Assembly (NCBI RefSeq): GCF_002113125.1
Contig: NZ_NEJP01000027.1
Coordinates: forward strand, 1 to 64,000
Direction of reading: 5' to 3'
Length of the DNA: 64,000 bases
From: Pseudomonas sp. B20(2017)
Lineage (GTDB): Bacteria > Pseudomonadota > Gammaproteobacteria > Pseudomonadales > Pseudomonadaceae
Shown piece by piece: positions 34,077 through 43,193 of the stretch. Numbering within the stretch: position 1 is the first letter of the stretch; every line of letters begins with the position of its first letter. A program made the translations under genes and the position numbers. The notes beneath the pieces were generated by a model that made no database searches, was not told the DNA's origin, and saw only the letters and a program-made list of their open reading frames with translations.

Positions 34077-34253
34077 GCCGCAGCACAAACGCGCCGCAGG
34101 ACATGCCCGACCAGCCCGAGAGGATCAGGCAAATCTGCGGCAGTTTCGTCCTAACACCGCTGCGCTCGGCTACGTAATCTGAAAGCACGCAACGGATGCA
34201 CACACAGGCCACGGCAGGCCGCTCAGATGAACAACGTCAATGAGGACTGAACA

Positions 34254-34550
34254 ATGAAAAACGCAAAACGGCTTTCCCTTTCACTGGTGATCGGCGCGAT
34301 GGTGGCCTGCGCGATCAACCTTTCCTCGACCAGCCTGTACCTAGCCGCTGACGGTGCTGATCGAACGCCAGGCATGCGCGTTACTGAAGGCGGCAGTGAT
34401 CGCACTCCCGGGTTCCGCGTTGCCGCAGATGGTTCGGACCACACGCCCGGCATGCGCGTAACTGAATGTGGCAGTGACCGCACTCCGGGTTTTCGCGTTG
34501 CCGAAAACGGCTCTGATCGCACGGCTTTAGGGCGTATCGGCTCAGTCTGA
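34254..34550 (+). CDS. exported protein with 13-residue tandem repeats (SDRTPG-RV)
   Basis: 98 residues. Signal peptide or anchor MKNAKRLSLSLVIGAMVACA. The mature part is five 13-residue units of pattern (A/T)-x-G-S-D-R-T-P-G-(M/F)-R-V. They alternate between two types (GMRV and GFRV), so the real unit of duplication looks like 26 residues, 78 bp. One Cys (TECGSD) occurs. The last unit is degraded. The EGGSDR core also ends the repeat protein at 56671-57015. Function unknown. Close upstream of the Atu4866-domain gene. Confidence 0.7.
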   Translation: MKNAKRLSLSLVIGAMVACAINLSSTSLYLAADGADRTPGMRVTEGGSDRTPGFRVAADGSDHTPGMRVTECGSDRTPGFRVAENGSDRTALGRIGSV

Positions 34551-34569
34551 ACATCCGAGGGAAAAAGTG

Positions 34570-34827
34570 ATGAAAGATGCCAAAAAAACCACTCAGGACC
34601 ATCGTTACGCAGGCATGTGGGTTACCGCGGACGGATTCATTCGTCATGAACTTCTGACGACTGGTCGTTACGACGAGGCCCGTGGTAAAAACAAGAGCGC
34701 CTATCAGGGCCGCTATGAACTGGTCGGTGATTACATCCAGTACTGGGACGACACCGGCTTCACCGCTGATGGCCACTTTCATGACGACGTGCTGTATCAC
34801 GCCGGAATGATCCTGTATCGGCAATGA
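34570..34827 (+). CDS. Atu4866-domain protein
   Basis: 85 residues, ATG at 34570 (or the GTG one codon before), with GAGGG ahead. Almost the whole protein is the Atu4866 domain: YAGMWVTADGFIRHELL, GRYDEARG, SAYQGRYEL and YWDDTGFTADGHF. This is a small beta-barrel family, often found beside or fused to SDRs and AraC regulators, of unknown role. 19 bp after the repeat protein and before an AraC gene, probably one transcript. Confidence 0.85.
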   Translation: MKDAKKTTQDHRYAGMWVTADGFIRHELLTTGRYDEARGKNKSAYQGRYELVGDYIQYWDDTGFTADGHFHDDVLYHAGMILYRQ

Positions 34828-34908
34828 GTACTTTGATGATGACGGGTGAATATCGTCTGCCTGAAAAGCTTCAGGCAGACGCTCATGAACACTTGTGAGA
34901 GCCTTGAA

Positions 34909-35826
34909 ATGGAACAGAGCGATGCTTTCATCCTTCAAAACACAGCCGTCTACCGTGACGAACTGGTTCGCCTGCTGACGCAACGCTTTATCACACCTGG
35001 GGTCTATGAGACCGCCATAGCTCCCCTGCATGTCATCCGTTTCGATGCACCTTCGGAACTGATCCATACCGTACACAAACCGGCACTTTGCCTGATCGTG
35101 CAAGGACAAAAGGAAATCGGCCTGGGTGACGACCACTACCTGTACGACCCCCTCAGCTACCTGGTGGTTTCGGTCACCCTTCCGGTGTCCGGCCGCGTGC
35201 TGATGGCCAGCCCGGAGGCGCCCTACCTGTGTATCCGGTTTGATTTCGAGCCCACGGAAATCGCTCAGGTAATCGCCGACGCTCCACCGGCGGGCGTCCC
35301 GGACGAGCCGGAGCTTGGTCTTTTCCTTGAGAAAGTCGATGTGCCCCTGCTGGAAACAATGCTGCGGCTGGTCCGGCTGCTGGAAACACCGAAAGACATA
35401 GGCATGCTGGCACCACTTGCCCTTCGCGAGTTGTATTACCGTCTCCTGCGAGGCGTGCACGGACGCCGTCTATATGAGCTTGCCCTCGGCGACTCGCAAA
35501 CACGACGGATAACCCGAGCAATCGATTGGTTGAATAACCACTACACCCAACCCTTACGCATCGAAGAACTCGCCCGGGTCGCCAATTTGGGCAACTCCAC
35601 ATTGCATCATCGCTTCAAGGCAGTGACCGCCATGAGTCCGCTGCAGTATCAGAAACAACTGCGCCTGCAGGAAGCGCGCCGTCTATTGCTCGGCGAAGGG
35701 CTGGATGTGGCGAGCGCCTGTTATCGAGTGGGCTATGAAAGCCCTTCGCAATTCAGCCGGGAATACAGTCGCCAGTTTGGGTGTCCGCCATCCAGAGATG
35801 CCGGCCGAGTTCGCCACCCTGCGTGA
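34909..35826 (+). CDS. AraC family regulator, YqhC type
   Basis: 305 residues from MEQSDAFILQ; in-frame starts at 34846 (GTG) and 34885 (ATG) are also possible. AraC_N domain (PSELIHTVHKPALCLIVQGQ) and C-terminal HTH pair (LARVANLGNSTLHHRFKAV; ASACYRVGYESPSQFSREYS). Very like the regulator at 15175. Same strand as the Atu4866 gene. Confidence 0.8.
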   Translation: MEQSDAFILQNTAVYRDELVRLLTQRFITPGVYETAIAPLHVIRFDAPSELIHTVHKPALCLIVQGQKEIGLGDDHYLYDPLSYLVVSVTLPVSGRVLMASPEAPYLCIRFDFEPTEIAQVIADAPPAGVPDEPELGLFLEKVDVPLLETMLRLVRLLETPKDIGMLAPLALRELYYRLLRGVHGRRLYELALGDSQTRRITRAIDWLNNHYTQPLRIEELARVANLGNSTLHHRFKAVTAMSPLQYQKQLRLQEARRLLLGEGLDVASACYRVGYESPSQFSREYSRQFGCPPSRDAGRVRHPA

Positions 35827-35950
35827 AAACCTGATCAGCTACCTATGGCTGGAGTGGTGCTATGCGATTAGTAAATCGGAGATCGCTTTGGAGTCCGATT
35901 CGCCGGCGGTCTTTTCTTATAATATTCGTCTAGGGCTGTCGTTTGAATGT

Positions 35951-36001
35951 CTGCTTTTGGCCGGTAGCGGTCGCGTGTGAGGGACCGCTAACGGCCATAA
36001 G
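35951..36001. repeat. hairpin of the TGCTTTTGGCC repeat family
   Basis: GGCCGGTAGCGGTC (35959-35972) pairs with GGACCGCTAACGGCC (35982-35996), extended by GCTTTT/ATAAGC. It lies between convergent AraC and LysR genes and may end both transcripts, although no T-run follows. Confidence 0.6.
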
Positions 36002-36004
36002 CGG

Positions 36005-36931
36005 TCATTGAATTTTGCTAGCAGACGGCACCAAACCAGCGGCAAGCGCCTCCAATAATGCACTTACCTTGGGAAGCGCCTGACGGCTCTTTAGCCAAAT
36101 CAGATTGATCGCCTGGCCATTGGTTGCCAACTGGGGAAGTACTTCAACCAATGTCCCTTCTTCAAGCTGACGTTCGATCAACCATGACGGTAACTGCGCG
36201 ATCCCGCATCCCGCCGATACCGCGATCGCCAGACCTTCGCCGTCTCCCACAACGAATTTTGCGGCTATCGCCCTGCGTTCAATTTCACCCGGATGCTTTC
36301 CTGAAAAACTCCAAGGGCTAACCGTCCCATCCGCCCAGCCGTAAGCGATGCACTGATGATGTTCCAGGTCGCGATCGGTCAAGGGCGTGCCGTGCTTACT
36401 CAAATAGGCGGGAGACGCACAGAAGATATGCCACTCACTGCCCAGATAGCGGTGCCCCAATGTGTCGGGCCAAACGTCCGAACCACCGATGCGCACGACG
36501 ATATCGAAATCTTCCTCGATAGGGTCGATGACACGGTCGGAAAACGAAATGTGCGGGAGCAGCAGCGCATGTTCCTGGGCGAATCGCAGGATAATCGGAA
36601 GTGCCTGCAGGCGGCCGAATGCACCTGGAATGTCAATGCGGATCCTGCCACGAGGCTCTGTGTTTTCGGAAAGTAGGGACAGCTCAGCTTCTTCGAGTTC
36701 AGCCAGCACGCCTGTGCATGTGCGATAGAACGCAATCCCCGCACCCGTAAGTGACAAGCTTCGAGTTGTTCGATGGAATAACGAAGTCCCAAGCCTGCTC
36801 TCCAATCGAGCGATTCCTTTGCTGACTGCCGAAGCCGTCAGATTCATCCGCTCGGCAGCGCCTTTAAAGCTGCCGGAGTCGGCAACGCAGACAAATACAT
36901 CAATGCCCTTTAAACGTTCGGAGGAAAACAT
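36005..36931 (-). CDS. LysR family regulator
   Basis: 308 residues. N-terminal winged helix (FVCVADSGSFKGAAERMNLT; SAVSKGIARLESRLG) and periplasmic-binding-like effector domain (PRGRIRIDIPGAFGRL; ISFSDRVIDPIEEDFDIVVR). Divergent from the MFS gene at 37085, its probable target, with about 150 bp between the starts. Confidence 0.85.
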   Translation of the reverse strand: MFSSERLKGIDVFVCVADSGSFKGAAERMNLTASAVSKGIARLESRLGTSLFHRTTRSLSLTGAGIAFYRTCTGVLAELEEAELSLLSENTEPRGRIRIDIPGAFGRLQALPIILRFAQEHALLLPHISFSDRVIDPIEEDFDIVVRIGGSDVWPDTLGHRYLGSEWHIFCASPAYLSKHGTPLTDRDLEHHQCIAYGWADGTVSPWSFSGKHPGEIERRAIAAKFVVGDGEGLAIAVSAGCGIAQLPSWLIERQLEEGTLVEVLPQLATNGQAINLIWLKSRQALPKVSALLEALAAGLVPSASKIQ

Positions 36932-37084
36932 GGACGCCCCGCATTCATGAACTGAGTTCTTTCGATCTGGTAAAAAACATCATAAATCAGAACGCAATTC
37001 CCCAGTAAGCTTGATCCGCGCGTCCATAACCCGATGCGACTGCCGAACACCATAAAAAACAACCTGCTGAACGATGAGGCAAGG

Positions 37085-38290
37085 ATGCTGGCCACGCTAA
37101 AAAACTATCCGACAACAATAAATTTGCTGCTGTCGGCGTCTCTGATATTGACCTTGGCGCGTGCAATTACTCTGCCCTATCTGGTTATTTACCTTTCGGG
37201 CAGTTTCAGCTTAAGCGTCGCCGATATCGGCCTGGTTATAGGCAGCACACTGATCATTGGGTCGTTACTGAGTCTTTATGGTGGTTTTCTGGTCGACAAA
37301 ATGTCCAGTTACCGGCTGATCCTGGCCTTCAGTGGCGTGTTCACGCTGGGGTTCCTCGGGACGTTTCTGGCTCGCGAACTTTGGCTGTTCTACAGCTGCT
37401 TGGTACTGATTAACCTGGCTTATGCGGTCATTGATATCGCGATTAAATCAGGATTTGGCAGCCTGCTTCCCGTCATTGATCGCAGCGAAGTTTTCTCGAT
37501 CAAATATACGTTGACCAACATCGGGTATGCCGTAGGCCCGTTTCTTGGCGCTGGCATGGCCAAACTGGATATCAGCTTGCCATTCCTGTTATCAGCCGGG
37601 CTTGGCGCAGGGTTCTTCTTCATCTATTTCGTTTGGGGCAATAGAGACCTGAGCGCTACCGATTCAGCTCAGAAACCAGTACCGTTTCTGGCCGTGGGAA
37701 AACTGTTACTCCGAGATTATCGGTTGGTGTGTTTCACCCTTGGTGGACTGCTGAGTGCGGTGGTTTTTGGCCAGTTCACCGGTTATCTCTCCCAATATCT
37801 GGTGGTCACTACGACACCAGAATCCACCTACCAGATCATCAGTACAGTTGTGGCGACCAATGCGCTGATGGTGATCAGCTTGCAATACTGCATAGGCAGG
37901 AAGATCTCTCACAGGCATCTGAATCTGTGGCTGGTCGCGGGACTGAGTATGTTCATGATCGGGTTGGCGGGGTTTGCCCTGTCGACCTCTATCGTGCTCT
38001 GGATCATTTCCATAGCCATTTTTACCGTCGGCGAGATCATCGTATTCCCCGCCGAGTATATGTTCATCGACAGAATCGCTCCGGACAACCTGCGCGGTAT
38101 GTATTACGGAGCACAAAACCTGTCCAACCTCGGCGCGGCGCTGGGGCCGGTGCTTTGCGGAATCGTATTGGCGACTCAGCCTCCCCACTACATCTTCTAC
38201 ATGCTTGGGCTCTTCATTGTTGCAGGTGGACTGTTCTACTTCCTGGGAGCTTCCAATTTGAGCGATATCACGGATATGGATTCTGATTGA
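37085..38290 (+). CDS. MFS transporter, YdeE-like
   Basis: 401 residues from MLATLKNYPT, chosen for the GAGG site; an in-frame ATG at 37034 has none. Twelve membrane segments. Conserved with E. coli YdeE: FTVGEIIVFPAEYMFIDRIA followed by YYGAQNLSNLGAALGPVLCG. YdeE exports dipeptides and some drugs; a similar export role is possible. The base composition is somewhat more AT-rich than its neighbours. The 214 bp after it, up to the broken reductase, show no gene. Confidence 0.8.
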   Translation: MLATLKNYPTTINLLLSASLILTLARAITLPYLVIYLSGSFSLSVADIGLVIGSTLIIGSLLSLYGGFLVDKMSSYRLILAFSGVFTLGFLGTFLARELWLFYSCLVLINLAYAVIDIAIKSGFGSLLPVIDRSEVFSIKYTLTNIGYAVGPFLGAGMAKLDISLPFLLSAGLGAGFFFIYFVWGNRDLSATDSAQKPVPFLAVGKLLLRDYRLVCFTLGGLLSAVVFGQFTGYLSQYLVVTTTPESTYQIISTVVATNALMVISLQYCIGRKISHRHLNLWLVAGLSMFMIGLAGFALSTSIVLWIISIAIFTVGEIIVFPAEYMFIDRIAPDNLRGMYYGAQNLSNLGAALGPVLCGIVLATQPPHYIFYMLGLFIVAGGLFYFLGASNLSDITDMDSD

Positions 38291-38504
38291 ACGGTAGTAA
38301 TAAGACAGACAGTGGGAATCAAAAGATCACCTTATCAATGCCGCTGTGGTTCGAATTGGGCCCTTCACGAACGCCTGCTCCTGGCCGAATTCTGCCGCTC
38401 ATGAAGGGCTGCAATCGGCCATTAGGAGCCGTTCACCAAGGCAGCAATAGGCGGCCGTGGATTGGTGTCTGTCCTTCGTAAGGGATGAGCAATCACGCCA
38501 ATGA

Positions 38505-39160
38505 CTAATAGTCGGTGTACCCATCCGCGTAGCCTAGCGGGCTGCTGCCAAAATAGGTGCTGGGGTCGGCGGTATTGAGTGGGGCACCGCTTTTCAATCG
38601 GTGAATAAAATCTGGATTGGCGAGCGTCATTTGCCCGTACGATTCAAGGTCTGCCAGACCACTGGCGACATCTTTCCCGATGTCTTCATGTGGCCGATCA
38701 GGCCGGTTCAAAATAAGTGCTTGGTGCCAGAGCTTGCGCAGATCATGCAAAAGCGCGTCGCCGCCCGTAGTGAACGATATGCAGATACGCGAGGCCAAGC
38801 CTGTCGAGTTCACCCACTAGATAACGATACAGATCAGGGCCCTCATCACCATGGTTCAGTCCCATCCCGCCAAAGCCGGGCGACAGGCGAATGCGCACAG
38901 CGTTGGTGACCTCTCGCCAGCCTGCCACATGTGCATCCGTATAGATGCCAGGCGTAGCAGGATACCCTTGGCCGTCAATCAGAGGGCTGAGTGCCTTCGG
39001 TGATGATGAGCCCCACGCTACCGCGCTGTGCGTAGTATTCAGCAGCCAGGGGTCCCGGGGACCCATCGCCATTGGCGCGGGCTCGTGTCATCGGCGCCAT
39101 GACGATGCGGTTTTGAAGCGATGCGCTGCCAAGGTTCATGGGTGTGAACAGTTCATTCAT
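38505..39160 (-). pseudogene. broken old yellow enzyme (alkene reductase)
   Basis: Three reading frames are needed. The N-terminus (LFTPMNLGSASLQNRIVMAP, then MTRARANGDGSPG, to 38976) is normal. The frame then shifts to one reading GYPATPGIYTDAHVAGWREV, jumps directly to RIRLSPGFGGMG, and after HIVHYG shifts again to a frame with HDLRKLW and ending SSPLGYADGYTDY. The family is about 350-370 residues; here about 218 codons remain, so roughly 140 residues with the active-site and FMN-binding region are deleted. The intact ancestor started in the ATGA overlap with the upstream gene and closed the redox operon. Confidence 0.85.
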
Positions 39161-39768
39161 GCCTGCAACTCCATTTTCACGAGATTTGGACCTGCCAGCG
39201 GACCTGTCGGCGGCTGGAAGATTCGACTGCCCGTTTCGATATCTCCCATATCGGCGCCGAAGAACCCCAGACGCTCGATCAGAGACGCGATATCGGCCTT
39301 GGCTGCCGCATCTTCACCTGCGTAAAACAGAATGCGTTGACCGCCCTCTTTCGAGGGCTCGGCTGCCAGATTCCAATAGGCGTGGTGATTGAACGCCTTC
39401 ACCAAACGGGCACCAGGGACCATCTGCGCGACCAGCGCTGAAGAGGCGTGATTACCGATGTCGATCGCCGCGAAAGGCTGCTTTTGCAGTGGGTTGGTGG
39501 TGTCCACCACGATGCGTCCTTCGAAGTCCGGCAGACCCGTGAGTGCTTCCTTCAATTGGTTCCAGGGCACTGCTACAAACACGATGTCCTTGGCAGCCGC
39601 GTCCTCGCGTGTGCCTGCCTTGATCGAAGGGCCAAGCTGCCTGACCTGGTGGTGGAGGGTTTCAGGTCCTCGGCTGTTGGCCAGTGTGGCTTCAATGTTC
39701 AAGCGCGCGAGCTGCTGAGCGATGGCGTTGCCAATTTGTCCGGCGCCGATGATGCCGATGGTTTTCAT
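39157..39768 (-). CDS. F420/NADP oxidoreductase-like protein
   Basis: 203 residues from MKTIGIIGAG. Rossmann motif GAGQIGNAIAQQLAR, then SRGPETLHH, consistent with NADP binding, and the family's AVPWNQLKEAL and VVDTTNPL segments. These proteins reduce small carbonyls or act as ketoreductases; true F420 use is unlikely in Pseudomonas. Fourth gene of the redox operon, 28 bp after the nitroreductase. Confidence 0.8.
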   Translation of the reverse strand: MKTIGIIGAGQIGNAIAQQLARLNIEATLANSRGPETLHHQVRQLGPSIKAGTREDAAAKDIVFVAVPWNQLKEALTGLPDFEGRIVVDTTNPLQKQPFAAIDIGNHASSALVAQMVPGARLVKAFNHHAYWNLAAEPSKEGGQRILFYAGEDAAAKADIASLIERLGFFGADMGDIETGSRIFQPPTGPLAGPNLVKMELQA

Positions 39769-39796
39769 GTCTGCTCCTTTTATTGCGCAAAGGGAT

Positions 39797-40399
39797 CTAT
39801 TCGAAGCGGCAGGCTTCTTCGAAGGAGAGCCGCGGATCACGTGGATAAAGGCGGGCGTCATCACCATGGCCGATGGTGAAAATGAAGTTGGCCTTCCATG
39901 ACGTCCCGCTGAAGAACGCTTCGTCGATGATCGCGTTGTAGAAACCGGACATGGGACAGACATCCAGCCCCAGCCCACGAGCGGCGATCATCAGGTACGC
40001 CCCGGTCAATGAGCTGCTGCGGTAGGCAATCGACTCGGCAAAGGCGGCGTCAGCCTCAAACATCGGCTTGAAGTTCATTCTCGGGAATAGTCGAGGTGCC
40101 TCATCGAAGAATCTGGAGTCTTGAGCGACGATGGCCGTAACCGGCGCCGCTCGAACCTGCTCGGGATTACTGCCCATGCCCTCAAGCGCGGGATAAAGCT
40201 TTTGCTTGCCTTCCATGGACCGCACGAACACGATCCGGGCAGGCTGCAAATTTCCGCTGGTCGGGCCCCATTTGGCCAGCTCATAAAGTGCTTTGAGCGA
40301 CTCGTCCGACACCGCTTTGTCTGTCCAATGGTGATGGGATCGTGCGTCAGTGAACAGTTGCGCCAAGGCGTCTTGTGTGATGGCAGACCGAGCTGACAT
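39797..40399 (-). CDS. nitroreductase family protein, RutE/malonic semialdehyde reductase type
   Basis: 200 residues from MSARSAITQD, with AAGGAG ahead. FMN-binding motif WGPTSGNLQPARIVFVRS and the RutE-like middle and end (APVTAIVAQDS; PRLSFEEAC). No other rut genes are present, so pyrimidine catabolism is not implied; the reductase probably acts on unsaturated or reactive carbonyls or quinones in this operon. Confidence 0.85.
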   Translation of the reverse strand: MSARSAITQDALAQLFTDARSHHHWTDKAVSDESLKALYELAKWGPTSGNLQPARIVFVRSMEGKQKLYPALEGMGSNPEQVRAAPVTAIVAQDSRFFDEAPRLFPRMNFKPMFEADAAFAESIAYRSSSLTGAYLMIAARGLGLDVCPMSGFYNAIIDEAFFSGTSWKANFIFTIGHGDDARLYPRDPRLSFEEACRFE

Positions 40400-40418
40400 A
40401 GCGTTCTCCTTGCAGGTT

Positions 40419-41285
40419 TTATCGGACATGCCGGCGGTCAAGGCGGCCTTCTTCTACCAATTGTCTACCGATGGTCTGGATGTGCGCTTCTCCGACTTTC
40501 AGCGCCTGCGGTGAGGTGTGGACGGAGTAATAGCCCAATGCGAGATCGTGATTGTGAGGAACGGCAGAACCGAGGATGAGCTGGGTGTCCGTCAAGGCCT
40601 CGAAGTGGACTGGCTGGCTGCATCGTTCGAATGCCACCAATTCTTCAGGCTGAAGCTCTTCGCCATTGGCCAGAAGCCTCCCTTCGACGTTAGACACCCA
40701 GAGCACCGTATGTCCGCTCGGCGATACGTAGGTCCAGCGCGCACCGGCCTTTAGTGTCACCGCCAGGAAGTTCATGGGTGACGGGGCGTCGATGGCGCTG
40801 CGCGCGTTCCCGTAACTTCCCAACAGAACCTGCGCCGGTCCAGTGCTGACGATGTCTTCGGATTTCTGGAACGCTGAGAAGGTCGGCCCCAGTTCCGACT
40901 CGGGCGGCAGGGCGACCCAGAGCTGGAAGCCACGCACCCGACCATGATTCTCATCCCCTACGCTTCCGCCGTGCCACATGCCGCGGCCCGCTTGCATCCA
41001 CTCGACACCGCCGCTGGGCAGCACGACAGTGGTACCGTCCGGATCAATCAGGTCCATGCGGCCGTCGATCAGGTAAGACAAGGTGGCAATGCCGGAATGG
41101 GGATGGAGTTCACCCACGAACGGAGGGCCCTGCATATCGAAGAAATCCAGGAACACGAACGGTTTGAGTATCTGGCCAAAGTCAGACGGGCTCATCAGGC
41201 GTACGGCTGGACCGTTACGACGACCATGGGTGCGATGGGTGATCTGACGAAGTTGCACAGTGGTTTTTTCAGCGGTGTGGGCCAT
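40419..41285 (-). CDS. pirin family protein
   Basis: 288 residues from MAHTAEKTTV. Double-cupin pirin with the metal site in the first domain: HPHSGIATLSYLIDG (two His), and EWMQAGRGMWH (Glu, His). Some bacterial pirins have quercetinase activity or respond to redox state. Second gene of the operon, 14 bp after the FMN reductase. Confidence 0.85.
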   Translation of the reverse strand: MAHTAEKTTVQLRQITHRTHGRRNGPAVRLMSPSDFGQILKPFVFLDFFDMQGPPFVGELHPHSGIATLSYLIDGRMDLIDPDGTTVVLPSGGVEWMQAGRGMWHGGSVGDENHGRVRGFQLWVALPPESELGPTFSAFQKSEDIVSTGPAQVLLGSYGNARSAIDAPSPMNFLAVTLKAGARWTYVSPSGHTVLWVSNVEGRLLANGEELQPEELVAFERCSQPVHFEALTDTQLILGSAVPHNHDLALGYYSVHTSPQALKVGEAHIQTIGRQLVEEGRLDRRHVR

Positions 41286-41299
41286 GGTGATCTCCTTGA

Positions 41300-41890
41300 T
41301 CAAACGGTTGCGGTGCGGGCGTTTTCGAGGGCATGCGACCACCACAGCAAGTCATCGATCATGCGACCTGCCTGATCGTCCTGAGCCTGCAATGCCGACT
41401 CGATCTCGTCGGTTTTGCCCTGGAAATGGGCGTAAATCGCGTTGACGGGGATATGCACCGCTGTGCGAATCGTTGCCATCTGAAGTTCGGTCGCGATTTC
41501 GCGCAGCTGCTGCACGGCGCGAGCGCCGCCAACGCTGCCCCAGCTCACGAAACCGATAGGTTTGCGGTTCCATTCCGGGTAAACCCAGTCCAGTGCATTT
41601 TTCAAAACAGCGGGCGGACCAAAGTTGTATTCAGCGGTGGCCACCACGAACGCGTCGGAGGTCGCGATCTGTTCAGTCCAGCGACGCACGTTTTCGTTCT
41701 CATACGCCGGACGGCCAGGAAAGCCAGGAAGCATGGCGCTGTCGAAGAAGGGCAGATCAAAATCCCGCAGGTCAAGCAAGCGGACCTTCAGCCCTTGGCG
41801 CTGTTCAAGATGGTGCTTGATCCAGTTGGCCGGAGTGCTGGAGAAGCGGCTGTCACGAGCGCTGCCAACGATGACGGAAACGGTGGTCAT
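41300..41890 (-). CDS. NADPH-dependent FMN reductase
   Basis: 196 residues. Flavodoxin-like: VIVGSARDSRFSSTPANWIK (phosphate loop), then ATAEYNFGPPAVLKNALDWV and FVSWGSVGGARAVQQLR. Similar to chromate/quinone reductases of the ChrR/WrbA-like group. First gene of the redox operon, divergent from the LysR gene at 42119. Confidence 0.85.
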   Translation of the reverse strand: MTTVSVIVGSARDSRFSSTPANWIKHHLEQRQGLKVRLLDLRDFDLPFFDSAMLPGFPGRPAYENENVRRWTEQIATSDAFVVATAEYNFGPPAVLKNALDWVYPEWNRKPIGFVSWGSVGGARAVQQLREIATELQMATIRTAVHIPVNAIYAHFQGKTDEIESALQAQDDQAGRMIDDLLWWSHALENARTATV

Positions 41891-42118
41891 GGTGAGTCTC
41901 CTAGAAAATGGGGGAGGCGCCTGCGCGCCATGGAGCCCACTTTAGGAAGTCTCCGATAATTCAGAAAGATGGGCCGGTGAGATGCACTCGTTCATAAATG
42001 AGTGTAATAGAGTTAAATTGGTGACACCGGGCTGTGCACTTAAGAGCGAGCCAGCCGTTTCGTGTCCGACTTGGGATGGACGGGGCAATCTCACTCATGC
42101 ACATAAGGCGGTAATCAC

Positions 42119-43057
42119 GTGGATCTGAATGATGTCGCGCTGTTTGTTCAAGTCGTTCGGGCGGGGAGTTTTGCCGAAGCCGGGCGGCGTCTCGGCATGC
42201 CGCCGAGTACTGCGAGCAGGCGTGTGCAACTATTGGAAACCGCGTTGGGTACACGGCTGATGCAGCGCACCACGCGGCGATTGGTGTTAACTGATGCCGG
42301 GACCAACTTTTACGCCGAATCCGCCGATCAGATTGATGCGTTGCTGCGGGTTGCGGGTCAGGTGACCAGTGATTCTGCTCAGATTGCTGGTCGCGTTCGT
42401 GTGGCTGCTCCTGTGGATTTTTTCAACTGGTTTCCGGCACAGGCTGTTGCGCAATTCATCTCTGAGCACCCGCGAGTGCGTCTCGAGTTCGAGCTGAATG
42501 ACGCACGAGTCGATCTGCTGGGCGAAGGAATCGACGTAGCCATGCGCGGAGGTGATCGCGATCCATCGCTACTCGCACGCAAGCTTGGCACGAGTTATCA
42601 AACTCTAGTGGCGAGTCCAGGCTATCTGGTGGCGCATGGCGTCCCAGGACAGCCCGCTGATCTGGTCGCCCATCACTGCATCACCTCACCGTCTCACGGT
42701 GGCCCCCGCACCACCTGGCGGCTGGGCGGTGTCAACAATCAAGCAGCGACCATCGAAGTGGACGGACCGTTTCAGGCCAATACGGCTTCGGCTCAGCTTG
42801 AAGGTGCGCTGGCCGGATTGGGCATCGCGCTGCTACCTGCCGCACTCAGCGCCGCCCACGTCGATGCAGGGCGATTGAAGGAAGTACTCCCTGATTTCAC
42901 CTCGGGCGCAATAGGCGTGCATTTTGTCTACCACAGCCGCCGACAACTGCCTCGTGCAGTGTCCGCGTTCATCGAATTCGCAGCTAACACCATCAAGGAA
43001 ATGGGTTTGATGAAAATCGATAAGCAACCCGAGAAGTCATTGCCCAAAAGAAAGTGA
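42119..43057 (+). CDS. LysR family regulator
   Basis: 312 residues, GTG start. HTH (FVQVVRAGSFAEAGRRLGMP; STASRRVQLLETALG) and effector domain (AGRVRVAAPVDFFNWFPA). Divergent from the redox operon 41890-38505, which it probably controls in response to quinones or other electrophiles; that ligand is inferred from the operon content. Confidence 0.85.
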   Translation: MDLNDVALFVQVVRAGSFAEAGRRLGMPPSTASRRVQLLETALGTRLMQRTTRRLVLTDAGTNFYAESADQIDALLRVAGQVTSDSAQIAGRVRVAAPVDFFNWFPAQAVAQFISEHPRVRLEFELNDARVDLLGEGIDVAMRGGDRDPSLLARKLGTSYQTLVASPGYLVAHGVPGQPADLVAHHCITSPSHGGPRTTWRLGGVNNQAATIEVDGPFQANTASAQLEGALAGLGIALLPAALSAAHVDAGRLKEVLPDFTSGAIGVHFVYHSRRQLPRAVSAFIEFAANTIKEMGLMKIDKQPEKSLPKRK

Positions 43058-43095
43058 TAGGCTCAAATCGAACACGGAAATTGCCGATCACAAAT

Positions 43096-43145
43096 GGCTG
43101 CTTTTGGCCGAAAGCTGCCATTCCCCATGGCAGCTTCGGTCAACG
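43096..43145. repeat. hairpin of the TGCTTTTGGCC repeat family
   Basis: TTGGCCGAAAGCTGCCAT faces ATGGCAGCTTCGGTCAA across TCCCC. Near-perfect 17-bp stem between the convergent LysR and DUF6124 genes. Confidence 0.7.
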
Positions 43146-43193
43146 CTCACTCTCTCTGCCGACGCGTTTTACCCGCCCGCAGAAGACAAACGT

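Noticed and set aside
34350..34530. Second set of regular repeats considered as a CRISPR array.
   Set aside because: Unit length of 39 bp keeps the reading frame and encodes a repeat protein.
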